Notes under the pieces: generated by a model
Databases searched by the model: none
The model's input: the letters and a program-made list of their open reading frames with translations, nothing else
Told to the model about the DNA's origin: nothing
Shown: positions 34,223-42,812 of the stretch, in pieces
How positions within the stretch are numbered: the first letter of the stretch is position 1
Layout: each line of letters starts with the position of its first letter
NCBI GenBank assembly: GCA_002733575.1
Contig: NVWB01000016.1
Location: 1 to 59,592 of the forward strand
DNA: 59,592 nt
Source: Blastopirellula sp.
Lineage (GTDB): Bacteria > Planctomycetota > Planctomycetia > Pirellulales > Pirellulaceae
Direction of reading: 5' to 3'
Made by a program: the position numbers and the translations under genes

Positions 34223-35194
34223 ATGGGAATTCAAATTCTTGGCACCGGCAGCTATGTGCCGGATAACATTGTCAAGAATGAAGACCTCTCTTCGTTAGGC
34301 TGTGATCCTGAATGGATTGTCCAGCGGACCGGAATCAAAGAACGCCGTCACGCCCCGCCAGAGATGGCTACGAGCGATATGGCGTACGAAGCCGCGCTGC
34401 GAGCTTTGGATGACGCTGGTGTTTCTAAAGATGAAATCGACTTAATCATTGTTGGTACATTTACGCCAGACTCGGCCACGCCTTCGACCGCTTGTCGCCT
34501 GCAAAATAAGCTTGGTATCAAATGCGCCGCCATGGACTTAAGCGCGGCCTGTGCTGGGTTTATGTACACGCTGGTTACTGCATCACAATTTGTGTCCTGT
34601 GGAACGAGCAAGCGGGCACTGGTAATTGGCGCTGATTTGTTGTCTCGCGTGATCAACCCGAATGACAAACGCATCTATCCACTGTTTGGTGATGGTGCCG
34701 GGGCCGTGGTTCTCGGGCCAGGCACGCAAGAACAAGGATTGGTCTCCTACACACTTGGCAGCGAAGGCGAAGGGGGCGACCTGCTTTGTATCCCAGCCGG
34801 TGGCACACGTGAACCAACCACTACCGAAACGCTTGCAGCCAATCGACAATACTTACACATGGATGGCCGTAGTGTGTTCAAATGGGCCGTGCGAGTGATT
34901 GCCGACAGCGTGACCGATGTGATGAAGCATGCCCAGGTAACGCCAGACGATCTTACGTTACTGCTAATGCACCAAGCGAATGTCCGCATCATTGACGCCG
35001 CTTGCGACAACTTAGGTTTTGATCGAGATAAAATCCCGGTTAACCTCGATGTCTACGGCAACACATCCGCCGGCAGCGTGCCGATTGTGTTGGATGAAGT
35101 CCACAAAAAACAACCCATCCAACCCGGCGACCAAATCGCCCTCTGCGGGTTCGGGGCGGGGCTGGCTTGGGGCAGTGCGATTTTTCGGTGGTAG
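34223..35194 (+). CDS. fabH: 3-oxoacyl-[acyl-carrier-protein] synthase III
   Basis: Starts fatty-acid synthesis by condensing acetyl-CoA with malonyl-ACP. From the ATG at 34223 it has 323 residues starting MGIQILGTGSYVPDNIV, as is typical; longer in-frame starts (34211 ATG, 34106 TTG) are less fitting. The catalytic triad is visible: Cys110 in LSAACAGF, His in LLLMHQANVRII, and Asn in VYGNTSAGSVP. Motif EWIVQRTGIKERRH and the glycine loop GDGAGAVVLG are also present. It is a lone gene here, not in the usual plsX-fabH-fabD order. Confidence 0.95.
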   Translation: MGIQILGTGSYVPDNIVKNEDLSSLGCDPEWIVQRTGIKERRHAPPEMATSDMAYEAALRALDDAGVSKDEIDLIIVGTFTPDSATPSTACRLQNKLGIKCAAMDLSAACAGFMYTLVTASQFVSCGTSKRALVIGADLLSRVINPNDKRIYPLFGDGAGAVVLGPGTQEQGLVSYTLGSEGEGGDLLCIPAGGTREPTTTETLAANRQYLHMDGRSVFKWAVRVIADSVTDVMKHAQVTPDDLTLLLMHQANVRIIDAACDNLGFDRDKIPVNLDVYGNTSAGSVPIVLDEVHKKQPIQPGDQIALCGFGAGLAWGSAIFRW

Positions 35195-35578
35195 AGGTTT
35201 TTCTTCGATTGAAGTTATCCCTGTCGATTACTGTCGCACGAATTCAATGGAGACATTCTAGGCAACGAACCTACGATTGATCTTGAGAACAAAATTAACA
35301 CCAAAGGTGTTTCACCCCAAAGCCCAGGGTCAGCGACAAAGTCGCGTCACCCTGGGAAAGCAATCTCTCTCAAACGTACCTTGTAAAGGTACTACAACGA
35401 CTTGCATCTTGTTCAACACTTTCAGTGTAGTCCTTGGTTATTGAAAACCTTTACCCAGGGTGACGCTGTGATGCTTCGCATCTTGGCTTACCCTGGGCTG
35501 TGGAGTTAAACGCCGTTGGCGTAAAAATTGGTAGAAAATACGTTTTGAGGTATTCGCCAGCTATGGTAGAATAGTGAC
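35195..35578. repeat. dense palindromic repeat block after fabH
   Basis: Nested units are visible: AACACCAAAGGTGTTTCACC (35297 on), CCCAGGGTCAGCGACAAAGTC with CACCCTGGG (about 35322-35360), ACCTTGTAAAGGT (about 35380), GAACACTTTCAGTGTAGTC, then ACCCAGGGTGACGC...ACCCTGGG and AACGCCGTTGGCGT (to 35522). Each unit is a small inverted repeat. No gene is supported. The last 55 bases recur at 39233. Confidence 0.7.
35468..35522 (+). repeat. 55-bp repeat, first copy
   Basis: Begins GTGATGCTTCGCATCTTGGC and ends AACGCCGTTGGCGT. The same 55 bases, with one substitution, occur in direct orientation at 39233-39287. Confidence 0.85.
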
Positions 35579-35836
35579 ATGGATATACCAGTCTCCAATA
35601 ACGAATTACCCGACTTTAGCCAATTTGTTCAACGGCTCGATGGTCGCGGTGAGAACATGACCGCAGATCAGTCGGTAGTTGCATTTCGACACTATCAGCA
35701 GCAACTTGCCCAATTGAAAGCTGAAATCCAACCGGCGATTGATGAACTTGATGCTGAATTGGGTAAAAAACTTGATATGAATTCTATCATTGATCGTGTC
35801 AAGTCGGATCTAGCAAAAGAAGGCATTGTGGACTGA
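35579..35836 (+). CDS. antitoxin of ParE-type module
   Basis: 85-residue acidic protein, likely the antitoxin partner of the gene that follows. It is largely helical; the C-terminal half has EIQPAIDELDAELGKKLDMNSIIDRVKSDLAKEG. The usual DNA-binding motif is not obvious, so membership rests on context: its stop and the next start overlap (TGATG), its size is right, and the next gene is a recognisable ParE/RelE toxin. Likely binds the toxin and autoregulates the operon (inference). Confidence 0.7.
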   Translation: MDIPVSNNELPDFSQFVQRLDGRGENMTADQSVVAFRHYQQQLAQLKAEIQPAIDELDAELGKKLDMNSIIDRVKSDLAKEGIVD

Positions 35837-36153
35837 TGCCACTGGTAGATATCAGTTCTGCTGCTGAGGCAGATTTGTACGAGATTGCTTTCTACATCGG
35901 GCATAAAGATAGAAGTCCTCAAGGTGCAGAGCGTCTTTTACAAGCAATTGAAGAATCATGTGCCTTGCATGCCCAACAACCACTTATGGGAACTGCTCGT
36001 CCTGACATAGGAGACGGAATACGTCTTTTTTCATGTGGCACAAAATCAAATCCCAATGGCTGGATTGTCATCTATCGTCCCATAGAAAATGGGATAGAAC
36101 TAGTGCGAGTTTTTCGAGGCAGCCAAAACTACACAAAGATTCTTTCTCCCTAG
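35836..36153 (+). CDS. ParE/RelE superfamily toxin
   Basis: 105 residues with the ParE/RelE fold pattern: an early helix AAEADLYEIAFYIGHKDRSPQGAERLLQAIEESC, then PLMGTARPDIGDGIRLFSCG and strands GWIVIYRPIENGIELVRVFRGSQNYTKI. The Asp-Arg-Pro and VRVFRG elements are typical of ParE-type toxins, which poison DNA gyrase, while RelE relatives cleave mRNA; the target here is not decided by sequence. Its start overlaps the antitoxin stop by one base. Confidence 0.82.
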   Translation: MPLVDISSAAEADLYEIAFYIGHKDRSPQGAERLLQAIEESCALHAQQPLMGTARPDIGDGIRLFSCGTKSNPNGWIVIYRPIENGIELVRVFRGSQNYTKILSP

Positions 36154-36314
36154 AGGTTTCCTAAAAACATCAACCTCAAAACTATCTTTTCTTCCCCGTT
36201 TCCCTTCAATCTCAGGGTTGCTCTTTGCAAGAGCCTGTCTGCAAGCTACGATTGCGGCATATTAGACATTTTGTTGCTTTCTCTCGATGAAGATTGATCA
36301 AGGATTATTCAGGT

Positions 36315-38147
36315 ATGGCCGCCAAAAAGAAGTCGAAAAAATCTGCTCCCAAAACTGTTACGCTTCCACCTCGCAGCAAAGTCAAAGTGGGCGATACTTG
36401 GGATCTTTCAAGCTTGTACGCCGATGATAAGGCTTGGGAAAAGGACTTCGCCAAGTTAGAGAAAAAAGAAAAAGGGTACGATAAGTTCCGTGGCACTCTG
36501 GCCGCCGATGCCAAAAGTTTGGCCGCTTGTTTGAAGTACGACTTGGCCGTTGACAAATTGGGCGAACCGCTAGGCACGTATGCCTTTCTAAAAACGACCG
36601 AAGATCAGGCCGAAGACGAAGGCCAACGCCGGATTGCCCGCTTTCATTCAGTCGCCAGTAAACTGGGCCAAGCTGCCAGTTATATAGCCCCTGAGATTCA
36701 AGCCATTTCAGCCAAACGCTTGAAAGAGCTGCTCGACGAAAAACCGATGAAACCGTATCGATTGATGATCGAGCGGATGACTCGCTACAAAAAACATACG
36801 CTGAGCAAAAAAGAAGAACGCCTGTTAGCAATGCAAAGCGAAATGTCGCAAGCCGCCGGCAAGGCCTTTCGCCAACTGCTCGATGCCGACATGAAATTCG
36901 GCGTGGTCAAGAATGAAAAAGGGCAATCGGTTGAACTGAGCAACTCGACGTTCGGTGAATTTTTGAACTCGCCAGATCGCAAGGTCCGCAAAACGGCCTT
37001 TCAACAGTACTACCAACAATTCAAAGGGCACGAAAACACCCTGGCCGCTACGCTCTCAGGCTCAATCCAGCGTGATGTTTATTACGCCAAAGTTCGCGGC
37101 TACGACAGCGCACTCGGCAAAGCCTTGTATGCCGATAATATTCCGCACTCGGTTTACGACAACTTGATTGATTCGGTCCATAAGAAGTTTCCGGCGATCT
37201 ACAAATACATTGACTTGCGTCGTCGCAAAATGAAACTGCGAGACCTGCATCAGTACGATACCTACGTGCCGATTCTCAGTGACTTGAAAACCAAGCATAC
37301 CTGGGACCAAGCGGTCGATACGATCATGGACTCTTTGATTCCGCTAGGCAACGAGTATTGCAGTGTGCTCGAAAAAGGATTGCGAGGCCGCTGGTGTGAT
37401 CGTTACGCCAACGCTGGCAAACAAAGTGGCGCGTTTAGTTGCGGTAGCTTTGATGCCGACCCTTATATCTTGATGAACTACAAGCCTGAAGTCTTGGACG
37501 ATGTGTTCACGCTGACCCATGAAGCTGGTCACTCGATGCACAGTCATTACTCGGCCGGGCATCAGCCGTATCAGTATTACAACTACACCATTTTTGTGGC
37601 GGAAGTTGCGTCAACCTTCAACGAGCAATTGCTGTCGCAGCACTTGCAAGAGAATGCTTCGAGCGATTTGGAGCGAGCCTATTTAATCAACCGCGATATC
37701 GACGCCATCCGCGGCACCATCATTCGCCAAACGATGTTCGCCGAGTTCGAGAAGATCTCGCACGCCATGTGTGAAGCGGGCGAACCGCTGACCGTTAAAT
37801 CGATGAGCGATGCCTACTGCGCGTTGCTCGAACAATACTTCGGCCCTGGCTTTGCGATTGACGAAGAACTGGGCCTAGAATGCTTCCGCATCCCGCATTT
37901 CTACCGCGCCTTCTACGTCTACAAATACGCCACCGGACTATCGGCAGCCATTGCCCTGAGCAAACGCGTGCTGAACGGCGGCGAAAAAGAACTGAACGAC
38001 TATTTGAACTTCCTCAAAGGCGGCTGCTCGAAGTATCCACTCGATTTGCTGAGAGACGCCGGCGTTGATATGGAACAACCAGAACCGGTTGATACCGCGT
38101 TGGCCCATTTTGAGAGCTTGGTGGATCAGCTGGATGAGTTGTTGTAG
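36315..38147 (+). CDS. pepF: oligoendopeptidase F (M3 family)
   Basis: Cytoplasmic zinc peptidase that cuts short peptides. From the ATG at 36315 it has 610 residues starting MAAKKKSKKSAPK; the TTG at 36294 would add seven codons. The Lys-rich N-terminal tail (about 15 residues) precedes WDLSSLYADDKAWEKDF, typical for PepF. The zinc motif is HEAGHSMHSHYS with His402 and Glu403; the third ligand lies in EVASTFNEQLL. FKGGCSKYPLDLLRDAGVDM near the end is also conserved. Family and length are clear. It lies between the TA pair and an AT-rich gene. Confidence 0.94.
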   Translation: MAAKKKSKKSAPKTVTLPPRSKVKVGDTWDLSSLYADDKAWEKDFAKLEKKEKGYDKFRGTLAADAKSLAACLKYDLAVDKLGEPLGTYAFLKTTEDQAEDEGQRRIARFHSVASKLGQAASYIAPEIQAISAKRLKELLDEKPMKPYRLMIERMTRYKKHTLSKKEERLLAMQSEMSQAAGKAFRQLLDADMKFGVVKNEKGQSVELSNSTFGEFLNSPDRKVRKTAFQQYYQQFKGHENTLAATLSGSIQRDVYYAKVRGYDSALGKALYADNIPHSVYDNLIDSVHKKFPAIYKYIDLRRRKMKLRDLHQYDTYVPILSDLKTKHTWDQAVDTIMDSLIPLGNEYCSVLEKGLRGRWCDRYANAGKQSGAFSCGSFDADPYILMNYKPEVLDDVFTLTHEAGHSMHSHYSAGHQPYQYYNYTIFVAEVASTFNEQLLSQHLQENASSDLERAYLINRDIDAIRGTIIRQTMFAEFEKISHAMCEAGEPLTVKSMSDAYCALLEQYFGPGFAIDEELGLECFRIPHFYRAFYVYKYATGLSAAIALSKRVLNGGEKELNDYLNFLKGGCSKYPLDLLRDAGVDMEQPEPVDTALAHFESLVDQLDELL

Positions 38148-38197
38148 GGTTTTGGGAGTAAAAAGTAATATCATCTTCGGAATGAAACGAATTATAT

Positions 38198-39199
38198 ATG
38201 AACGATATTAAATCAAAGTCGGAGCAATATCGAAAAATTCGCAAAGCGGTATTTAATGAAGCAACTATTTCATCAAATCCTGACGTTCACGAGGCAAATA
38301 AATTACTTCTCAAAGATAATATCACCAGGGTTTGTCGAGAATCCAATATTGATAATTATCTAGGTGACTCGAAGGAGATAAGAAATAAGATCTGGCATCT
38401 TTTATGGACAAGGATTCGGTACTCTGGAATCAAAGCAGCAACCGCATCCAAAGAGATACAAGACATCACTTCTATCTTTGATCAGTACAGTGATTTCACC
38501 AAGAGTGAATGGGATATTGAGATCGAATATGACAAATCCGCGAAGAAAATGGTATTGAAGCATGGAGGAAATTGTATCCACCACTTCCTTAACCGAACAG
38601 GACAGTTTTCAGACAAACAAACCGTTGGCAATTTGGTGAAGCTAAACAAAACAGTTCTATTGGCAAGGGCTTACAACGCCCATCTGTTGAAATCAGAATC
38701 ACCTTTAGATTTTGTCACTTCAGGTGCAAATTTCGATGATGTATGGAAAATCCACTCTCACCTGCAAGCCATTGGGTACACGGCTGATATAACAGCGCTC
38801 CATTTCATGATGGACCTCGGTTTATCAGTCATCAAGCCAGATATAGTGATCACTCGGTTATTCCTCAATCTCGGGTGGTTGCACGATATCATTCCAGAAC
38901 TTCCACACGATCTAACCGCAAAAGACCTTGTCGGTAAAGGAGCTTATCGAAGTAAGTATGATTACATGAAACCTAAGATCTATAAACCTGTAATCGACCT
39001 TTCAAGAAAAATAGTTGCCGCCACAAATTCTCAAGAGTTGAAATCTGATCTTGGCTGGGTGACAGGTAATCCAGGAAGAGAATTTGATATTTTCATGGTT
39101 AAATTTGGACAGGAGCCGGAAAGTCATTGGGGAATTACAAAAAATCTAGCTAAAGAACCTGGAGAGGTTCGTAGCAATGTAGGTAAGAGACCTCTCTAA
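38198..39199 (+). CDS. HhH-GPD-like DNA glycosylase-type protein, divergent
   Basis: 333-residue protein, clearly AT-rich compared with pepF before it. Residues about 188-227 (HLQAIGYTADITALHFMMDLGL, then VIKPDIVITRLFLNLGWL) match the helix-hairpin-helix and following catalytic-Asp segment of the HhH-GPD superfamily of base-excision glycosylases, with Asp215 at the Asp position. The Lys typical of bifunctional enzymes is not in the hairpin. The N-terminal 180 residues have no recognised domain. The C-terminal GREFDIFMVKFGQEPE is another conserved-looking block. Could be a repair enzyme, or a DNA-modification or defence factor. No partner restriction or methylase gene is adjacent. The gene follows pepF by 50 bases but is probably a separate acquisition. 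Confidence 0.6.
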   Translation: MNDIKSKSEQYRKIRKAVFNEATISSNPDVHEANKLLLKDNITRVCRESNIDNYLGDSKEIRNKIWHLLWTRIRYSGIKAATASKEIQDITSIFDQYSDFTKSEWDIEIEYDKSAKKMVLKHGGNCIHHFLNRTGQFSDKQTVGNLVKLNKTVLLARAYNAHLLKSESPLDFVTSGANFDDVWKIHSHLQAIGYTADITALHFMMDLGLSVIKPDIVITRLFLNLGWLHDIIPELPHDLTAKDLVGKGAYRSKYDYMKPKIYKPVIDLSRKIVAATNSQELKSDLGWVTGNPGREFDIFMVKFGQEPESHWGITKNLAKEPGEVRSNVGKRPL

Positions 39200-39232
39200 T
39201 AAAATGGGGCTAAAAAGATAAGTGTCCCCAGA

Positions 39233-39287
39233 GTGATGCTTCGCATCTTGGCTTACCCTGGGCTGTGGAGTGAAACGCCGTTGGCGT
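39233..39287 (+). repeat. 55-bp repeat, second copy
   Basis: Direct repeat of 35468-35522 with one difference (GTGAAACG for GTTAAACG). It starts 33 bases after the stop of the HhH-GPD-like gene. Confidence 0.85.
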
Positions 39288-39455
39288 TATTTGATCTTAG
39301 AATATCCGGACAGCTTCTTTCGAGTAATAAGCCCCAGGTCTTTTCTTGTATTTCTACTTTGGGCTGCTACCATAGAGAGCAGGTGAGTGCCAAGTCTTGT
39401 GTGTTCACCCCACAACCAACAACCGAAAGAAGTGGGCAAACAGAACAGTTGATCT

Positions 39456-39980
39456 ATGATCATCACGAAAACAGAACGACTAATCCTGAGGCATTTTCAG
39501 ACTTCAGATCAAGAAGTTTTGAAAAGGTTATTTAGCGACTCTGATGTAATGCAGTTTAGCATGGGAGTCAAAAGTTCAAGTGAAACAGCCGCTTGGCTTC
39601 AGCAAAGAATCTCTGGATACGAACTTCAACCGAGCCTGGGATTGTTTGCTGTCGTTCTGAAATCAACGAACGAGGTGATCGGCTATTGTGGGTTCTCTGA
39701 ATTCAAAGACATTGAAGGGCGTCCTGAGATAGAAATTGGCTACCGGTTTCTACAACAACATTGGGGAAAAGGCTACGCGACGGAAGCGGCCTTGTTTGTT
39801 CAACAATATGGGTTTGAACAATTAAATATCTCACGACTTGTATCGCTGATTGACCCTGGCAATCTTGCGTCGATTCGTGTCGCCCAAAAAACAGGGATGA
39901 CTTTTGAGAAAGAAGTCATGATGGAGGGATATACGCATCCTGATCACCTGTATGTGATACAGAAAGAAGTTGGAGGATGA
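39456..39980 (+). CDS. GNAT family N-acetyltransferase (RimJ/RimL type)
   Basis: Transfers an acetyl group from acetyl-CoA to an amine, such as a protein N terminus or small molecule. 174 residues starting MIITKTERLILRHF, the usual start for this branch. The acetyl-CoA binding motif is IGYRFLQQHWGKGYATEAALFVQQYGFE with the Q/R-x-x-G-x-G/A pattern, followed by NISRLVSLIDPGNLASIRVAQKTGMTFEKE. Complete. The substrate is not predictable from sequence. It is a single gene, convergent with the next one. Confidence 0.9.
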   Translation: MIITKTERLILRHFQTSDQEVLKRLFSDSDVMQFSMGVKSSSETAAWLQQRISGYELQPSLGLFAVVLKSTNEVIGYCGFSEFKDIEGRPEIEIGYRFLQQHWGKGYATEAALFVQQYGFEQLNISRLVSLIDPGNLASIRVAQKTGMTFEKEVMMEGYTHPDHLYVIQKEVGG

Positions 39981-40008
39981 TTTGGCAAGCCACAGTCACC
40001 TGGATCCT

Positions 40009-41055
40009 TTACCCCTTCTTCAAAGTCGTGACCCAAATAATGCCATGGCCAAGTTCATCAATTCTCACCTCAAACGTCAACAGGCCCTGGGAGAGGATGG
40101 TGTCTAGGATTTTTTTGTAGTAGGTGCGACTGTTGGGGTAGCGGGATTTGACTTGGCTCATGTCGATCTGTTGGGCCGCTAGTTGATTGTGGTCGATTAA
40201 TACTGGGGCTCCCAAGTTGCCGGCGATGGCCGCCAGGGCCTCTTCTAAGGTGATGTCGGCGATTTCGACATCTAGGTACTTGAGCAGTTTAGGTATGACT
40301 TGCACTGCTTTATTCTCTGGAGGCCAACCGACTGGCCAGCCTTCTTTGATGGTGTTTGAACGGACGATGTGTAATCTAATTTTCCCGCCCCCTTCTCGCT
40401 TGGGCAGCATCGATAGCCCTAGCGGTTTCAACATGGCCGCAGTTGCCGTGCCTGCGCCTACGCCTTCGAGTTCGTCTAAGACTTTACCGCGGTGCATTGC
40501 GGCCTTGGCAGCCTCATTCGCGCTAAACTCATAGGGAATTTTTTGTGAGATTTTTTTCAGCGATTCATATACCGATGTCCCATTGGTTGAAAAATCAACC
40601 GCCACGCCTAAACCCGTGTAGATTTCGACTAATTCTTTTTTACTCAAACCAAAGGCAGAAACGGTCTTCTGTTTGATTTCATCCTCTCCACCATGGCGTA
40701 AACGTTCGCCCCATTTTTTGAGTTGGGCCATTTCTGTTTTGCCGAAAGATTGACCAGGCACAAGCAATTTATTTTTGGTCGAAAGCATGGCAGTCACTCG
40801 ATAGGTGGCTGTCGCGCCTTTGCCAATGGTCTCAACGCCCGTCACTTCACCAGGTCGGCCACCGCGGATTCTTACCGAATCAAATCCAGCGGTCTGTAGC
40901 AACTTGCTCCACTGGTGCGTTGCGGTTGGGGGGAACCCTTGTTCGGTCATCACTTCTAACGTCACACGCGGGGCCGCTTCGACTGAAGTCGATAGAACAG
41001 AGGAGACAATTGCCGCAAGTGCCAACAGAATGGGTAATGAACTTCGGACAAGCAT
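40009..41055 (-). CDS. secreted protein with STN-like C-terminal domain
   Basis: 348 residues with a signal peptide (LPILLALAAIVSSVLSTSVEA-APR). No full family assignment. The C-terminal part (about 265-348) VEIADITLEEALAAIAGNLGAPVLIDHNQLAA and VKSRYPNSRTYYKKILDTILSQGLLTFEV resembles the secretin/TonB N-terminal short domain. The middle part includes TLEV, GRPGEVTGVETIG and a basic LPKREGGGKIRLHIV stretch. A role in the envelope is likely, but no partner is adjacent. The start ATG at 41055 directly opens the signal peptide. Confidence 0.7.
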   Translation of the reverse strand: MLVRSSLPILLALAAIVSSVLSTSVEAAPRVTLEVMTEQGFPPTATHQWSKLLQTAGFDSVRIRGGRPGEVTGVETIGKGATATYRVTAMLSTKNKLLVPGQSFGKTEMAQLKKWGERLRHGGEDEIKQKTVSAFGLSKKELVEIYTGLGVAVDFSTNGTSVYESLKKISQKIPYEFSANEAAKAAMHRGKVLDELEGVGAGTATAAMLKPLGLSMLPKREGGGKIRLHIVRSNTIKEGWPVGWPPENKAVQVIPKLLKYLDVEIADITLEEALAAIAGNLGAPVLIDHNQLAAQQIDMSQVKSRYPNSRTYYKKILDTILSQGLLTFEVRIDELGHGIIWVTTLKKG

Positions 41056-41309
41056 GGTTCGTTTCGCTTAAAACGGAGGCAATATAGTATGCCGAATTAT
41101 AGCACACGCTAAGAAAATGCCCCGATATTTGTCATGATCTGCCCAAGTTGAACCATTTCTGGCTCGGAAATCGATGCTCTAGTTGCACGCGACCCCAAAC
41201 AACGGCAAAATATCGGTTTCTGACATGCACATTCGCCTTAGTTGAGTGTGCCCATTATTTCAAAATCAACCATTCACATTTACGACTTATAGCAAAGAGG
41301 AAATCAACA

Positions 41310-42314
41310 ATGGCACGTCCAGTTACCATGTTTACCGGTCAATGGGCCGATCTTTCGTTAGACGATATGGCCAAAAAGATGAAGGACATCGGCTATGATG
41401 GGCTTGAGTTGGCCTGCTGGGGCGATCACTTTGAAGTCGATAAAGCCACTGCCGAAGATGATTACTGTGCAAAAAAACGAGAGCAACTAGAGAAGTACGA
41501 CCTGCAATGCCACGCGATTAGTGCCCACCTAGTTGGCCAAGCGGTTTGCGATAATATCGACGAACGCCATCAATCGATCTTGCCTCCGTATATTTGGGGC
41601 GATGGCGATCCGACTGGCGTCAACGAGCGTGCCATCGAAGAGATGAAGAACACCGCACGTGCCGCACAAAAGTTTGGTGTCGATGTGGTCAACGGGTTCA
41701 CCGGAAGTAGCATCTGGCACTATCTCTATAGTTTTCCGCCTGTGACCGAAGCAATGATCGACGCTGGTTTTCAGCAGTTTGCAGATCGCTGGAACCCTAT
41801 TCTCGATGTCTTCGGTGAATGTGGCGTGAAGTTTGCGTTGGAAGTACATCCGACCGAAATTGCATTTGACATTTTTACAGCTGAGCGGGCTCTTGAAGCC
41901 GTGGGGCATCGTGAAGAGTTTGGTTTCAACTTTGACCCAAGCCATTTGATTTGGCAAGGAATCGACCCGGTTGAATTCATTCGTGCCTTTCCTGATCGCA
42001 TCTTTCACGTCCATATCAAGGATGCCATTGTGACCTTGGATGGGCGCACAAGTATCCTGGGCAGCCATATTGATTTTGGTAGCCCAAAACGTGGCTGGAA
42101 CTTCCGCAGCCCAGGTCGTGGCGGCGTGAACTTTGAAGAAATCATTCGCGCACTTAACGACATTGGTTACCAAGGACCACTTTCGGTTGAATGGGAAGAC
42201 TCTGGCATGCAACGAGACCAAGGTGCCCGAGAATCTTGCGAAATGCTACGAGCGTTAGACTTCTCACCCAGCGATGTCGCGTTTGACTCCGCATTCGACA
42301 AAGAGAATCAATAA
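41310..42314 (+). CDS. sugar phosphate isomerase/epimerase (xylose isomerase-like TIM barrel)
   Basis: Cytoplasmic TIM-barrel enzyme, 334 residues from the ATG at 41310. AAAGAGG lies 9 bases before it, so this start is chosen over the in-frame ATG/TTG at 41148. AP-endonuclease-2 type features: [93 protein letters not shown], and SVEWEDSGM; the Glu, Asp, His and Glu in these blocks are the expected metal ligands. Planctomycetes have many such proteins, and the substrate is unknown. It ends with an intrinsic terminator at 42350. Confidence 0.9.
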   Translation: MARPVTMFTGQWADLSLDDMAKKMKDIGYDGLELACWGDHFEVDKATAEDDYCAKKREQLEKYDLQCHAISAHLVGQAVCDNIDERHQSILPPYIWGDGDPTGVNERAIEEMKNTARAAQKFGVDVVNGFTGSSIWHYLYSFPPVTEAMIDAGFQQFADRWNPILDVFGECGVKFALEVHPTEIAFDIFTAERALEAVGHREEFGFNFDPSHLIWQGIDPVEFIRAFPDRIFHVHIKDAIVTLDGRTSILGSHIDFGSPKRGWNFRSPGRGGVNFEEIIRALNDIGYQGPLSVEWEDSGMQRDQGARESCEMLRALDFSPSDVAFDSAFDKENQ

Positions 42315-42349
42315 TCGATTTGATTGATCATTGATCACGACTAAAACCA

Positions 42350-42388
42350 AGCCGAGGGCTGTGTCAGTTGCACAGGCCTCGGCTTTTG
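42350..42388 (+). terminator. intrinsic terminator of the isomerase gene
   Basis: GCCGAGG (42351-42357) pairs with CCTCGGC (42377-42383), with additional CTGTG/CACAG pairing inside (loop TCAGTTG), followed by TTTT. It lies 36 bases past the stop. Confidence 0.88.
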
Positions 42389-42489
42389 TCGTTATAGCCC
42401 CGGCAACTATTACAACTGCTACCCAATGATTGCCGATGCTGCTGAATGGACTACACTGAATAGATGAGAAGATAGCCTCGCACAGAGTT

Positions 42490-42646
42490 AGGGTGCCATG
42501 CCCTCGCCGATCAGGCGTGGGCATGCCTTGGATCAGTTAAATAGTTTTGAATTGATTTTATTGGAGGGCATTTTGCATTGTTAGTAGTTACCATAATAAT
42601 GGTTCAAAAGCATGCCCACGCGAAAGCGCGAGGGCATGGCACCCGA
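42490..42646. repeat. inverted-repeat element with GGGTGCCATGCCCTCGC arms
   Basis: The left arm 42490-42527 (GGGTGCCATGCCCTCGC, spacer, GCGTGGGCATGCC) and the right arm 42609-42646 are reverse complements except for the short spacer inside each arm. About 80 bases lie between. Palindromic non-coding element. Confidence 0.75.
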
Positions 42647-42657
42647 GCTTGATTTTG

Positions 42658-42779
42658 TGTGCCACTGGCTTCGCCAGTGCTGAACTACTGCAAGAGTATG
42701 AATACTTTTTTCATCCGAACCAAGAACTATAAATCAAGATAAAACACACTTCACACTGGCAGAGCCAGTGGCACACGAT
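42658..42779. repeat. second inverted-repeat element, GTGTGCCACTGGC arms
   Basis: The arm GTGTGCCACTGGCTTCGCCA (from 42658) pairs with CACTGGCAGAGCCAGTGGCA (42755-42774) and CACACGA. Each arm is itself nearly palindromic. It sits directly before the DUF1570 gene, and its right arm overlaps the in-frame upstream codons that precede the true ATG. Confidence 0.75.
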
Positions 42780-42812
42780 AGAGAGATTATCACAGCACGG
42801 CCTACATTACCT

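Noticed and set aside
39233..39535. 100-codon open frame before the acetyltransferase
   Set aside because: Its first third is the 55-bp intergenic repeat and the rest has no protein-like pattern; the GNAT start at 39456 overlaps it.
42490..42779. CRISPR-like array
   Set aside because: The repeats are inverted pairs of two different elements, with no regular direct spacing and no cas genes.
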